From: Saprospiraceae bacterium
GTDB taxonomy: Bacteria > Bacteroidota > Bacteroidia > Chitinophagales > Saprospiraceae
Direction: 5' to 3'
Assembly: GCA_013002475.1 (NCBI GenBank)
Contig: JABDJM010000330.1
Location: forward strand, 1-6,312
Length of the DNA stretch: 6,312 bases
The notes under the pieces were generated by a model that saw nothing but the letters and a program-made list of their open reading frames with translations, searched no databases and was not told the DNA's origin. Positions 1 to 5,280 of the stretch are shown here, piece after piece. The stretch's first letter is position 1. Each line of letters begins with the position of its first letter. A program made the translations under genes and the position numbers.

Positions 1-19
1 CGGTCTTAGGTGATGAAAT

Positions 20-724
20 TCATATTTTCCCTAGGCGATGGGTGAATTTCCAGATTTTATCTATTTCCTCCCTTTCAAGGAACAATGGTTCATACTCCGG
101 ATGATCAGAAGAAAGTTGTAATCCGGAATACTTTTGATCTCCTGGCAAATGGTAAGCCCTTTTGAATAATAGAGCCCCTGTATCGGTTTGAAAAAGATAA
201 ATACTACCATCCTCTATCTTTTGCATGTCGTCTAGTGGTTTAGCCAGGACCACATCTCCTGATTGAACTGTAGGATACATGCTATATCCAGAGATTTCAA
301 AAGCCTTTGCTGCCTTTTGTTCCTTTAAAAAAGAGGAGGGCACACAAATCTTGAGTAAATGCTCATTTCCAGGACGACTCTGGGCCATTGAACCTTTGCC
401 TGCTTCTGCCTTAACTGGATGTAAAGAAATCTCCCAGGAGGAGGAAGGTTCTGATACCAGAGCTTGCGGTTCTTTAAACATGATCAATTCAAGTAGTCCG
501 GCACCTGATGAACTCAGGTCCTTTTCGATCAGCTCGGAATAGCTAAATCCAAGAAACTGGTGTAACTGAGATAGTTGATCCAGGGTTGGGGCTCCCCCAT
601 TTTCCAGGGCTATGACCTGAGAGCCTTCCCAGTCTAGCCATCCGGCCAGGGGAAGTTTTGTCTCTTTGATCAGGTATTCATTTATCCATTTAATGTTTCT
701 CCAGAATCTTCCATTCTTTTTCAT
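20..724 (-). CDS. LexA/CI-like transcriptional regulator, XRE-type HTH plus S24 self-cleaving peptidase
   Basis: The 234-residue product has the two-part build of LexA/CI-type repressors. Residues about 10-70 align by eye with an XRE helix-turn-helix (NIKWINEYL..., then ALENGGAPTLDQLSQL and a G-F-S-Y-S-E-L ending), although the turn region is degenerate. Residues about 100-234 form the S24 domain. The nucleophile is Ser148 in GYSMYP, the general-base lysine is Lys188 in LFKRAY, and SSDHPEYEP at 205-213 matches the family's S-D-[NH]-P-x-Y segment. Ala108-Gly109 in VKAEAGKG is the likely self-cleavage bond. Known family members bind operators as dimers and are inactivated by RecA-stimulated autoproteolysis, so a DNA-damage or phage-type role is inferred. 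ATG at 724 is chosen over an in-frame TTG at 772. The TTG would add 16 residues with no domain match and lies inside an inverted repeat. The gene's target and the gene downstream of it (left of the window) are not visible. Confidence 0.88.
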   Translation of the reverse strand: MKKNGRFWRNIKWINEYLIKETKLPLAGWLDWEGSQVIALENGGAPTLDQLSQLHQFLGFSYSELIEKDLSSSGAGLLELIMFKEPQALVSEPSSSWEISLHPVKAEAGKGSMAQSRPGNEHLLKICVPSSFLKEQKAAKAFEISGYSMYPTVQSGDVVLAKPLDDMQKIEDGSIYLFQTDTGALLFKRAYHLPGDQKYSGLQLSSDHPEYEPLFLEREEIDKIWKFTHRLGKI

Positions 725-763
725 GACAAGGTTATTTTGATTCAATGGAGGTGAGAGACTACA

Positions 764-805
764 AATAAACAAAATTTATCTTTATTTTAAAACATTTTGT
801 TTATT
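764..805. promoter_or_regulatory. Candidate operator: 12-bp inverted repeat upstream of the S24 regulator gene
   Basis: AATAAACAAAAT at 764-775 is the exact reverse complement of ATTTTGTTTATT at 794-805, with an 18-bp spacer. The arm centres are 30 bp apart, about three helical turns. The right arm runs into a perfect 12-bp palindrome, TTATTATAATAA, at 801-812. The element begins 40 bp upstream of the regulator's ATG, where its promoter should be. LexA/CI-type regulators commonly repress themselves through such dyads, so autoregulation is the natural guess. The region is very AT-rich, which raises the chance of accidental symmetry. Use as an operator is inference. Confidence 0.4.
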
Positions 806-937
806 ATAATAAGGGAAAACATGATTTTTCTTTTGTTATCCAGTCGCATTTAGTTTCGATTTAATATGGTATTGTTTCTAACCCTTCATCTATATTTAGC
901 ATTAGAAATTGTCTTTATACCAAAGTTCTTAGATCGT

Positions 938-959
938 CACACAAAGTGCTTTTTGTGTG
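938..959. repeat. 8-bp inverted repeat upstream of the large gene's promoter
   Basis: CACACAAA at 938-945 is the exact reverse complement of TTTGTGTG at 952-959, separated by GTGCTT. It lies 20 bp upstream of the proposed -33 element at 980. No U-run follows on either strand, so it is not a terminator. An upstream protein-binding site is the more natural reading, but this is inference from position and symmetry only. Confidence 0.35.
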
Positions 960-979
960 TTGTATGTCCCATCTACCCC

Positions 980-1010
980 TTGAGGTCAGTGTGGATTTAG
1001 CATAGATTTG
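980..1010 (+). promoter_or_regulatory. Bacteroidota-type promoter for the 1011-residue secreted protein
   Basis: TAGATTTG at 1003-1010 is an exact match to the Bacteroidota -7 motif TAnnTTTG. TTG at 980-982 supplies a -33 element with a 20-bp spacer, the usual distance for the primary sigma factor of this phylum. Transcription would start near 1015-1020 and give a leader of about 85-90 nt before the ATG at 1105. Motif and spacing are directly visible; activity is inferred. Confidence 0.6.
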
Positions 1011-1085
1011 AACCATCGAATCTTACTAACACAGACACCTCTTCCCTTTATTCCCTCGACGAATCTTACAATTTTAACCAGCCCC

Positions 1086-1101
1086 CCCTTTACACAAAGG
1101 G
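1086..1101 (+). promoter_or_regulatory. Hairpin over the ribosome-binding region of the large gene
   Basis: CCCTTT at 1086-1091 pairs exactly with AAAGGG at 1096-1101 across an ACAC loop. The 3' arm is the only purine-rich, Shine-Dalgarno-like stretch before the ATG and ends 3 nt from it. Folding would mask the initiation region. Seven consecutive C residues (1082-1088) allow slipped pairings. A role in limiting translation is inference; the stem is short. Confidence 0.4.
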
Positions 1102-1104
1102 ACC

Positions 1105-4100
1105 ATGACCTTAATAACCAAAACTTACATGGCTGTTGCCTGCATGCTATTCCTGACCCAAATAGCAACCGCGCAGAAAACAGCAATTCTAGAAAGTTCT
1201 TCAATTTACACCAACCACACTATGGATGGTCGCTGGCTTTCAAAATGCCAGTCTCTGGGATTAGATGCCCAAATTGTTGACTACTCATTCCTAAACAATA
1301 GCTGTCTGATAGATGACGCAGAGATTATCATTATCTCTTCTGGTGTCATGTTTATCGACCCGATCCAGCAGGATAATCTGGAGGAATTTGTTGCTAGCGG
1401 AGGCGCCTTGTACTTGCAGTCAGAATGGAACTATGCACTTCCTGGAAATGTCAGCTTCACAGAAATGGCTGATTATTTCGGTGACTCTTTTGCATGGGTG
1501 GATTCTATTAAACTTCAGCTCGCGCCAGTCACTATTTTTCCGCCACTGAATAGCAATTACAATAATGTAAATTTCATGGGTTACTTCTGGAGCGGTGCTT
1601 CCGGAAGCTATACCGGTCCTTTTCAACCAATACTCAGATCCTCAGGAATGGATGTTGGTTACATCTATAAACCTACCCAAGCTCAGTCCGGGACTATCGT
1701 TACTATTACCGATCAGGATTGGGTAAGACTTTACCTTGAAGATTTTTTCCTTGAAAATATTATTGATTACCTGCGTTCACAGGTACAGGTATTACCTACC
1801 GTTTTTATCACAGCAGACAATGAGTCTCCTTGTCAGGGAGAGGATGTTCACTTCTTCACTCAGATCTTTGGACAAGCTGCTGGTGTACAATACCAATGGT
1901 ACCAGAATGGAAGTCTTATTCCAGGGGCTCAGGATGAAGAATTTATTGCCAGCAACCCACAAGATGGAGATGTTTTTGAATGCGAAATCCAATTTACATA
2001 CGGCTGCAGGGCTCCGTTTCATGTATCTAACCCAATCCTAATTGCTCCAATCTTTGCTGCCAGCCAAGACAGCCTGGACATTTCAATTGTTCAGGTTGAT
2101 TCTTGCGCCGGGTCCGTCATAAACTTTGATCTCCAGATTGACAACCCAGACAATGTGACCATTCAATCCTATGAATGGTTTGTTAATGGAAATTCAGTAG
2201 CCAACTCAAGTGATCCCACTTTAGCTATTAAGGATTTGCAAGCGAATGACGGGCTTGTTTGTCAATACACTTTCGATGATCCTTGCGGAGGAACTACCAC
2301 GGAATCAACGCCTGTACATTTGGTGGCTTTGGAAGCAGCGGCTATCGCTGCTGTAGCTTTTGAATCATATGATTCTCTCTTTTGTGCAAACGATGCCATT
2401 AGCTACCAGATCTCAGGAGAAGGATGGGGTCTAAACCCAACCATTAACTGGTATTTGGCCGGACAACTTGTTCAATCAGGACAAATCTCTTTCTCAGCTC
2501 CGGCACCAACGCTTGGTAGCCATATCCTAGAAGTTGTTGTGGAAAGTTCATTGAGCTGTATCGAAGAAGCTGTTGCTAACGAGATCCATTCTTTTGTTGT
2601 CCAGGATACAGACCAGATCTCAGGTGAGATCCTTAGTGACACCGAAGGTATTTGTGCAGGAAGTGAAGCGGCCTTTTACATTGTTGGTGACCTGGGCACA
2701 GAGGCCGTTATCGACTGGAGAGTGGATGGCACCATCCAACCTGAAACAGGAATGGAACTGACTGTATCGGAATACTATCCGACCATGGATATCACCGCAG
2801 AAATCACTACTACCGAAAATTGTATCGAAAACCCACAGCTGCTACTAGCAGCTCCCATCATCGCTATCGTAGAGAACCTAACTCCCACAGTAGCAATCGA
2901 TGCTAATCCCATGAAAGTTTGCCCTGGCACGGAGGTTTCCCTCCAGGCCAGTGGCAACAATTGGGGAAACAACCCGCAACTTGAGTGGTACCTGGACGGT
3001 ATGTTCGCAGCAGGGGGAACGTACTTCACCTTTAATCCAGAAACTACAACCCTGGTTCAATTCAGAGTAATCAGTGATCTTCCATGCGTAGACAATAATA
3101 TTGAAGTGTCAGACCCATATATGGTTGAGGTTTCTGACCTTTCTCTTTCTTTGGTTGATTCCACTTCAGAACATTGTGGCCAGTCTGATGGTAGCCTTGA
3201 GGTTATGATCAGCGGAGGAATCGGAACCATCACTGGTAACTGGTTAAACGGCAGCACCTCATTGACCCTTGAAAATATGTCTGCAGGAACATACAGCTTC
3301 CTTGCCGCAGATGAAATCGGATGCACCGCCTTAATCGAAGGTGAGATCATCCATGAGGAAGCTCCAATAATCGAAGACTTGAAAGTATTCCAACCTCATT
3401 GTGAGCAACCATTAGGACAGGCCGAATTGAGCATGGCCGGCCCTGTTAATGCTTACGAAATTATTTGGATGAACGAGCAATTGGTCGAAGTTGGAGAAGG
3501 ATCAATTGTTTCTGGTCTGGATGGTGGATCCTACCTGGTGGAGGTAATGGACCAGTATGGTTGTGTGGCAGAGCAAAGCCTAGAGATCGTGGAAGTAGAA
3601 ACTGTACAGATCTCAGAACCTGAAGTTCTTGAGATCACCCTTGGTGAATCTGTTGTCCTTGAACCAACAATCCTTAGCAGCACGATGAATCTTCAATACG
3701 AATGGGATTCAGCTCATAATATCAATTGCTTTGATTGCGAATCATTGGAAGATACACCTATGGAGTCTACCAGATATTTCCTGACCGTAACCAATGAGGA
3801 AGGATGTTCTGCAACCACTGAGTTTTTGGTCCGTGTAAAAAAGGATTACGAAATCTATCTGCCAACCGCCTTTTCACCTAATAGCGACGGAAGCAATGAT
3901 CATTATATGCCATTCACAGGAGTGCAGGCTTCGAAAGTAAACAGCCTGAGCATTTTCAACCGTTGGGGAGAAATGGTCTTCCAGATTGATGACCCTGTTC
4001 CTGGATACGCCGGAGACGGATGGAATGGATTGTACAGAGGTCAAAAGGCACCCATTGGCACCTACGTAGTAATGGCGGAAGTTCTTTTTGAGGACGGAGA

Positions 4101-4140
4101 AACCAGAATTCAGACTACGGACATGCAGTTGATCAGGTAA
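1105..4140 (+). CDS. Secreted modular surface protein: GATase-like domain, Ig/PKD-like repeats, SprB-like repeats, type B T9SS sorting domain
   Basis: The 1011-residue product begins with a signal peptide (1-24, cleavage likely after ATAQ). Residues about 25-228 look like a Rossmann/class I amidotransferase-like domain: a strand-rich start, EIIIISSG at 73-80, and ASGGALYLQSEW at 97-108, with no cysteine nucleophile visible. Five Ig/PKD-like domains follow (about 231-313, 317-408, 413-498, 500-588, 593-676). Each has an early cysteine (CQGE, CAGS, CAND, CAGS, CPGT) and a late one. Two SprB-like repeats span about 682-745 and 757-832, then another PKD-like domain covers 834-911. The C terminus (about 913-1011) is a type B, gliding-associated T9SS domain: LPTAFSPNSDGSND, FNRWGEMVF, GWNGLYRGQKAPIGTYV. 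Established knowledge: such proteins cross the outer membrane by T9SS and are often adhesins or gliding-related. The specific ligand is unknown. ATG at 1105 gives a good signal peptide; Met9 is an alternative start. Confidence 0.9.
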   Translation: MTLITKTYMAVACMLFLTQIATAQKTAILESSSIYTNHTMDGRWLSKCQSLGLDAQIVDYSFLNNSCLIDDAEIIIISSGVMFIDPIQQDNLEEFVASGGALYLQSEWNYALPGNVSFTEMADYFGDSFAWVDSIKLQLAPVTIFPPLNSNYNNVNFMGYFWSGASGSYTGPFQPILRSSGMDVGYIYKPTQAQSGTIVTITDQDWVRLYLEDFFLENIIDYLRSQVQVLPTVFITADNESPCQGEDVHFFTQIFGQAAGVQYQWYQNGSLIPGAQDEEFIASNPQDGDVFECEIQFTYGCRAPFHVSNPILIAPIFAASQDSLDISIVQVDSCAGSVINFDLQIDNPDNVTIQSYEWFVNGNSVANSSDPTLAIKDLQANDGLVCQYTFDDPCGGTTTESTPVHLVALEAAAIAAVAFESYDSLFCANDAISYQISGEGWGLNPTINWYLAGQLVQSGQISFSAPAPTLGSHILEVVVESSLSCIEEAVANEIHSFVVQDTDQISGEILSDTEGICAGSEAAFYIVGDLGTEAVIDWRVDGTIQPETGMELTVSEYYPTMDITAEITTTENCIENPQLLLAAPIIAIVENLTPTVAIDANPMKVCPGTEVSLQASGNNWGNNPQLEWYLDGMFAAGGTYFTFNPETTTLVQFRVISDLPCVDNNIEVSDPYMVEVSDLSLSLVDSTSEHCGQSDGSLEVMISGGIGTITGNWLNGSTSLTLENMSAGTYSFLAADEIGCTALIEGEIIHEEAPIIEDLKVFQPHCEQPLGQAELSMAGPVNAYEIIWMNEQLVEVGEGSIVSGLDGGSYLVEVMDQYGCVAEQSLEIVEVETVQISEPEVLEITLGESVVLEPTILSSTMNLQYEWDSAHNINCFDCESLEDTPMESTRYFLTVTNEEGCSATTEFLVRVKKDYEIYLPTAFSPNSDGSNDHYMPFTGVQASKVNSLSIFNRWGEMVFQIDDPVPGYAGDGWNGLYRGQKAPIGTYVVMAEVLFEDGETRIQTTDMQLIR

Positions 4141-4160
4141 GGGATAGAGAGCTTTGAGCT

Positions 4161-4180
4161 ATGGGCGATGGGCGATGGGC
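4161..4180 (+). repeat. ATGGGCG tandem heptamer, 2.9 copies
   Basis: ATGGGCG occurs at 4161-4167 and 4168-4174, followed by ATGGGC at 4175-4180, without mismatch. It starts 20 bp after the stop codon of the large secreted protein. It is preceded by GAGCTTTGAGCT-like sequence, itself weakly repetitive. I take it as a short intergenic simple repeat, possibly one member of a genome-wide family. Confidence 0.75.
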
Positions 4181-4272
4181 CTTGATTAATTGAAATATCC
4201 TTACCATTCCAAATAAGAAGGACGCTTCTCCGCAATCTATTCAATTCTCGCGATTAGATCGTAATTCTGAGA

Positions 4273-4350
4273 GCACTGAAAGCCCCATCGGGGCGACAGC
4301 TTCCAAGCTAATATGGATCAGGCATTTGAGCCCTGTAGGGGCGGCAGCTA
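4273..4350. repeat. Pair of REP-like GC hairpins, direct repeat with 48-bp period
   Basis: Two related units lie in the gap before the 188-residue gene. The first has GCCCC (4282-4286) pairing with GGGGC (4290-4294) over ATC. The second has GCCCT (4330-4334) pairing with GGGGC (4338-4342) over GTA, with one U-G pair. Over 21 aligned positions (4281-4301 versus 4329-4349) 17 are identical, and both end in GCAGCT or ACAGCT. Short GC hairpins in pairs between genes resemble the REP/BIME-type elements of many bacteria. Membership of a dispersed family is inferred, and no associated RAYT transposase is in the window. Confidence 0.6.
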
Positions 4351-4385
4351 AACCGAAAACAGGTTTTATTAATTAACTTAGGGAT

Positions 4386-4952
4386 ATGCGTTGGCTCCCA
4401 CTCCTTATTTCTTTTTTTCTTTTTCAGACCGGTTGGTCTCAAGCTGAACTACCGGAATCATTTGTGGCCAAGTCCATTGAATTTGATATTCGTTGGCCAA
4501 ACTTTTCTCAACCTGATTTCAAGTTTAAGGTGTACCAGCCCGAACCTGCCCTGGATCAAATCTTTGATCTTGGAGTCTTTGTTCCCAAAGAAAAGTATCG
4601 CTTGCTAGTTTTTTTCAAGCCAGAAGGAAATCCTCCGATCCCTCATGTGGAGGCCACTCTTAAGGCCAACCACTTTGCAAAAAACGCCGAGCACTCCATG
4701 GTGGCAATCCATACTTTCGATCAAGAGGGTCTGGACAAGCACAATGTGGATTGGGGAGCAACCTACTATTTCAAACCAAAGGAGGATTTTTCCTTTTTTG
4801 CGGAATGTCAGATGATCTGTCTTTTTAAGTTGGGGAAAGGGTCTATTTTTCTACTGTACCTATTTGATGATTTCAGCCCTCAGGTGGAAGAAAAGATCTG
4901 GAATCCGGTATTTGAAGACGAGGAAGAGGTAGAAAAGAAGAAGTCGCGTTAA
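4386..4952 (+). CDS. Exported protein of unknown function, 188 residues
   Basis: I do not recognise this family. Residues 1-19 form a signal peptide (MRWLPLL..., hydrophobic to about 13, cleavage likely after WSQ). There is no lipobox cysteine, no later membrane segment and no T9SS sorting domain, so the mature protein of about 169 residues is probably periplasmic or loosely outer-membrane associated. The body is rich in aromatic residues and alternates short hydrophobic strands (YRLLVFFKPE at 71-80, SIFLLYLFDDF at 153-163), suggesting a small beta-rich fold. Two cysteines, Cys141 and Cys145, lie in AECQMIC and could form a local disulfide. The last 12 residues (EDEEEVEKKKSR) are highly charged. 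ATG at 4386 is the natural start, placed right before the signal peptide with TTAGGGAT just upstream. I found no clean promoter motif. It is separated by 245 nt from the upstream gene, so an independent transcript is likely. Confidence 0.8.
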   Translation: MRWLPLLISFFLFQTGWSQAELPESFVAKSIEFDIRWPNFSQPDFKFKVYQPEPALDQIFDLGVFVPKEKYRLLVFFKPEGNPPIPHVEATLKANHFAKNAEHSMVAIHTFDQEGLDKHNVDWGATYYFKPKEDFSFFAECQMICLFKLGKGSIFLLYLFDDFSPQVEEKIWNPVFEDEEEVEKKKSR

Positions 4953-4969
4953 CAAAAGTAAACGCGACT
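4942..4969. terminator. 9-bp hairpin overlapping the stop codon of the 188-residue gene
   Basis: AGTCGCGTT at 4942-4950 pairs exactly with AACGCGACT at 4961-4969 across a 10-nt loop; the TAA stop occupies 4950-4952. On the plus strand no U-run follows, so it would be a weak terminator for its own gene. On the minus strand it is followed by CTTCTTCTTTTCT, which looks more like a terminator against leftward read-through. It may act in both directions. Confidence 0.5.
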
Positions 4970-5017
4970 CACTACAACAAATTATAATCCCATGAACATA
5001 TCCAAATTGTGGTGAGT
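4967..5017 (+). repeat. 11-bp imperfect inverted repeat after the 188-residue gene
   Basis: ACTCACTACAA at 4967-4977 can pair with TTGTGGTGAGT at 5007-5017 as an 11-bp RNA stem with a single U-G pair and a 29-nt loop. It shares 4967-4969 with the 3' arm of the 4942-4969 hairpin, so the two cannot fully form together. The function is unknown; a 3'-end stabilising or processing structure is possible. Confidence 0.35.
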
Positions 5018-5157
5018 ACTCATAATTTTTCCTCACAGTACAAATATGCATCAAGGGTAGCCCTCAAAAAATTACATAAAATCCATTATGTGAAGATTAT
5101 TTGATTCCATTCTGCAAAAAACCTCTTAAAAATAGTGTTCCATTGCAGTAAAATGTG

Positions 5158-5197
5158 AAAAATAAAAAAAGGCGACCCCGTCAAAAGGATCGCCTTT
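5158..5197 (-). terminator. Rho-independent terminator of the minus-strand T9SS cargo gene
   Basis: Read on the minus strand, AAAGGCGA (5197-5190) pairs exactly with TCGCCTTT (5175-5168). Two further G-C pairs form past a single-base bulge at 5189. The stem runs straight into a U-rich tract (complement of the A-run at 5158-5170). It lies about 85 nt past the TAG stop at 5281-5283. Stem, loop and U-tract make a textbook intrinsic terminator in this direction only. Confidence 0.85.
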
Positions 5198-5215
5198 GCA
5201 ATAATAATCGATGCA

Positions 5216-5276
5216 TGATGCATAGTGAGCGCATCACTACATAGAGAAAACCCTCACTATCATTGGGTATGCATCA
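5216..5276. repeat. Compound inverted repeat with ATGCAT motifs beside the minus-strand gene's stop
   Basis: ATAGTGAG at 5222-5229 is the exact reverse complement of CTCACTAT at 5253-5260. The outer TGATGC at 5216-5221 matches GCATCA at 5271-5276 after skipping a 10-nt insert. A competing 6-bp stem, TAGTGA (5223-5228) with TCACTA (5234-5239), uses the same left arm. ATGCAT occurs at 5211-5216, 5218-5223 and 5269-5274. In RNA this would be a 3'-UTR structure between stop codon and terminator; its role is unknown. Confidence 0.45.
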
Positions 5277-5280
5277 ACCC

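Larger units (their letters stand above)
773..1104. other. Divergent intergenic region between the S24 regulator and the large secreted protein
   Basis: No convincing gene lies here; short open frames that cross the start of the large gene have no recognisable features. From left to right it holds most of an AT-rich inverted repeat beside the regulator, about 120 bp with no signal that I recognise (813-937), an inverted repeat at 938-959, a Bacteroidota-type promoter at 980-1010 reading right, and a roughly 90-nt leader with a direct repeat and a hairpin at the start codon. I did not find a clean TAnnTTTG box for the leftward gene. Confidence 0.6.
4953..5280. other. Convergent intergenic region with several inverted repeats
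   Basis: No supported gene lies between the two convergent coding regions; the one short minus-strand frame here runs into the 188-residue gene and has no recognisable features. The stretch holds the distal arm of the 4942-4969 hairpin, a long imperfect stem (4967-5017) with a palindrome TGAGTACTCA at 5013-5022, small dyads at 5054-5064 (AGGG-TAG-CCCT) and 5074-5091 (ACATAA...TTATGT), the minus-strand terminator (5158-5197), and a compound dyad beside the stop codon of the minus-strand gene (5216-5276). I see no RNA gene that I can name. Confidence 0.6.

Noticed and set aside
35..43. GCGATGGG near the left edge as another copy of the 4161-4180 heptamer repeat
   Set aside because: It is a single partial match inside the coding sequence of the S24 regulator, best explained by chance.
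279..542. 87-residue plus-strand open frame opposite the S24 regulator
   Set aside because: It is antisense to a well-supported domain and has no recognisable protein features.
725..772. In-frame TTG start that would lengthen the S24 regulator by 16 residues
   Set aside because: The extra residues match no part of the family and the TTG lies within the proposed operator; the ATG at 724 starts directly before the HTH.
1008..1280. 90-residue plus-strand open frame overlapping the start of the large gene, and a 72-residue minus-strand one over the same area
   Set aside because: No signal peptide, domain or plausible leader; they overlap the clear promoter, leader and signal-peptide region of the large gene.
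4216..4261. Short dyads (AGAAG-GACG-CTTCT, CGAT-TAG-ATCG) as a terminator for the large gene
   Set aside because: The stems are only 4-5 bp with no U-run after them, so I do not call a terminator there.
4273..4350. CRISPR-like repeat-spacer arrangement
   Set aside because: Only two imperfect short units occur, with no third repeat and no cas genes; REP-like hairpins explain them better.
4860..5054. 64-residue minus-strand frame overlapping the end of the 188-residue gene
   Set aside because: It runs through the hairpin region and the antisense of a supported gene, and its composition gives no sign of a real protein.
5054..5091. Small dyads AGGG-TAG-CCCT and ACATAA...TTATGT as terminators or operators
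   Set aside because: The stems are 4 and 6 bp and lack a supporting context; in a region this AT-rich they may be chance.
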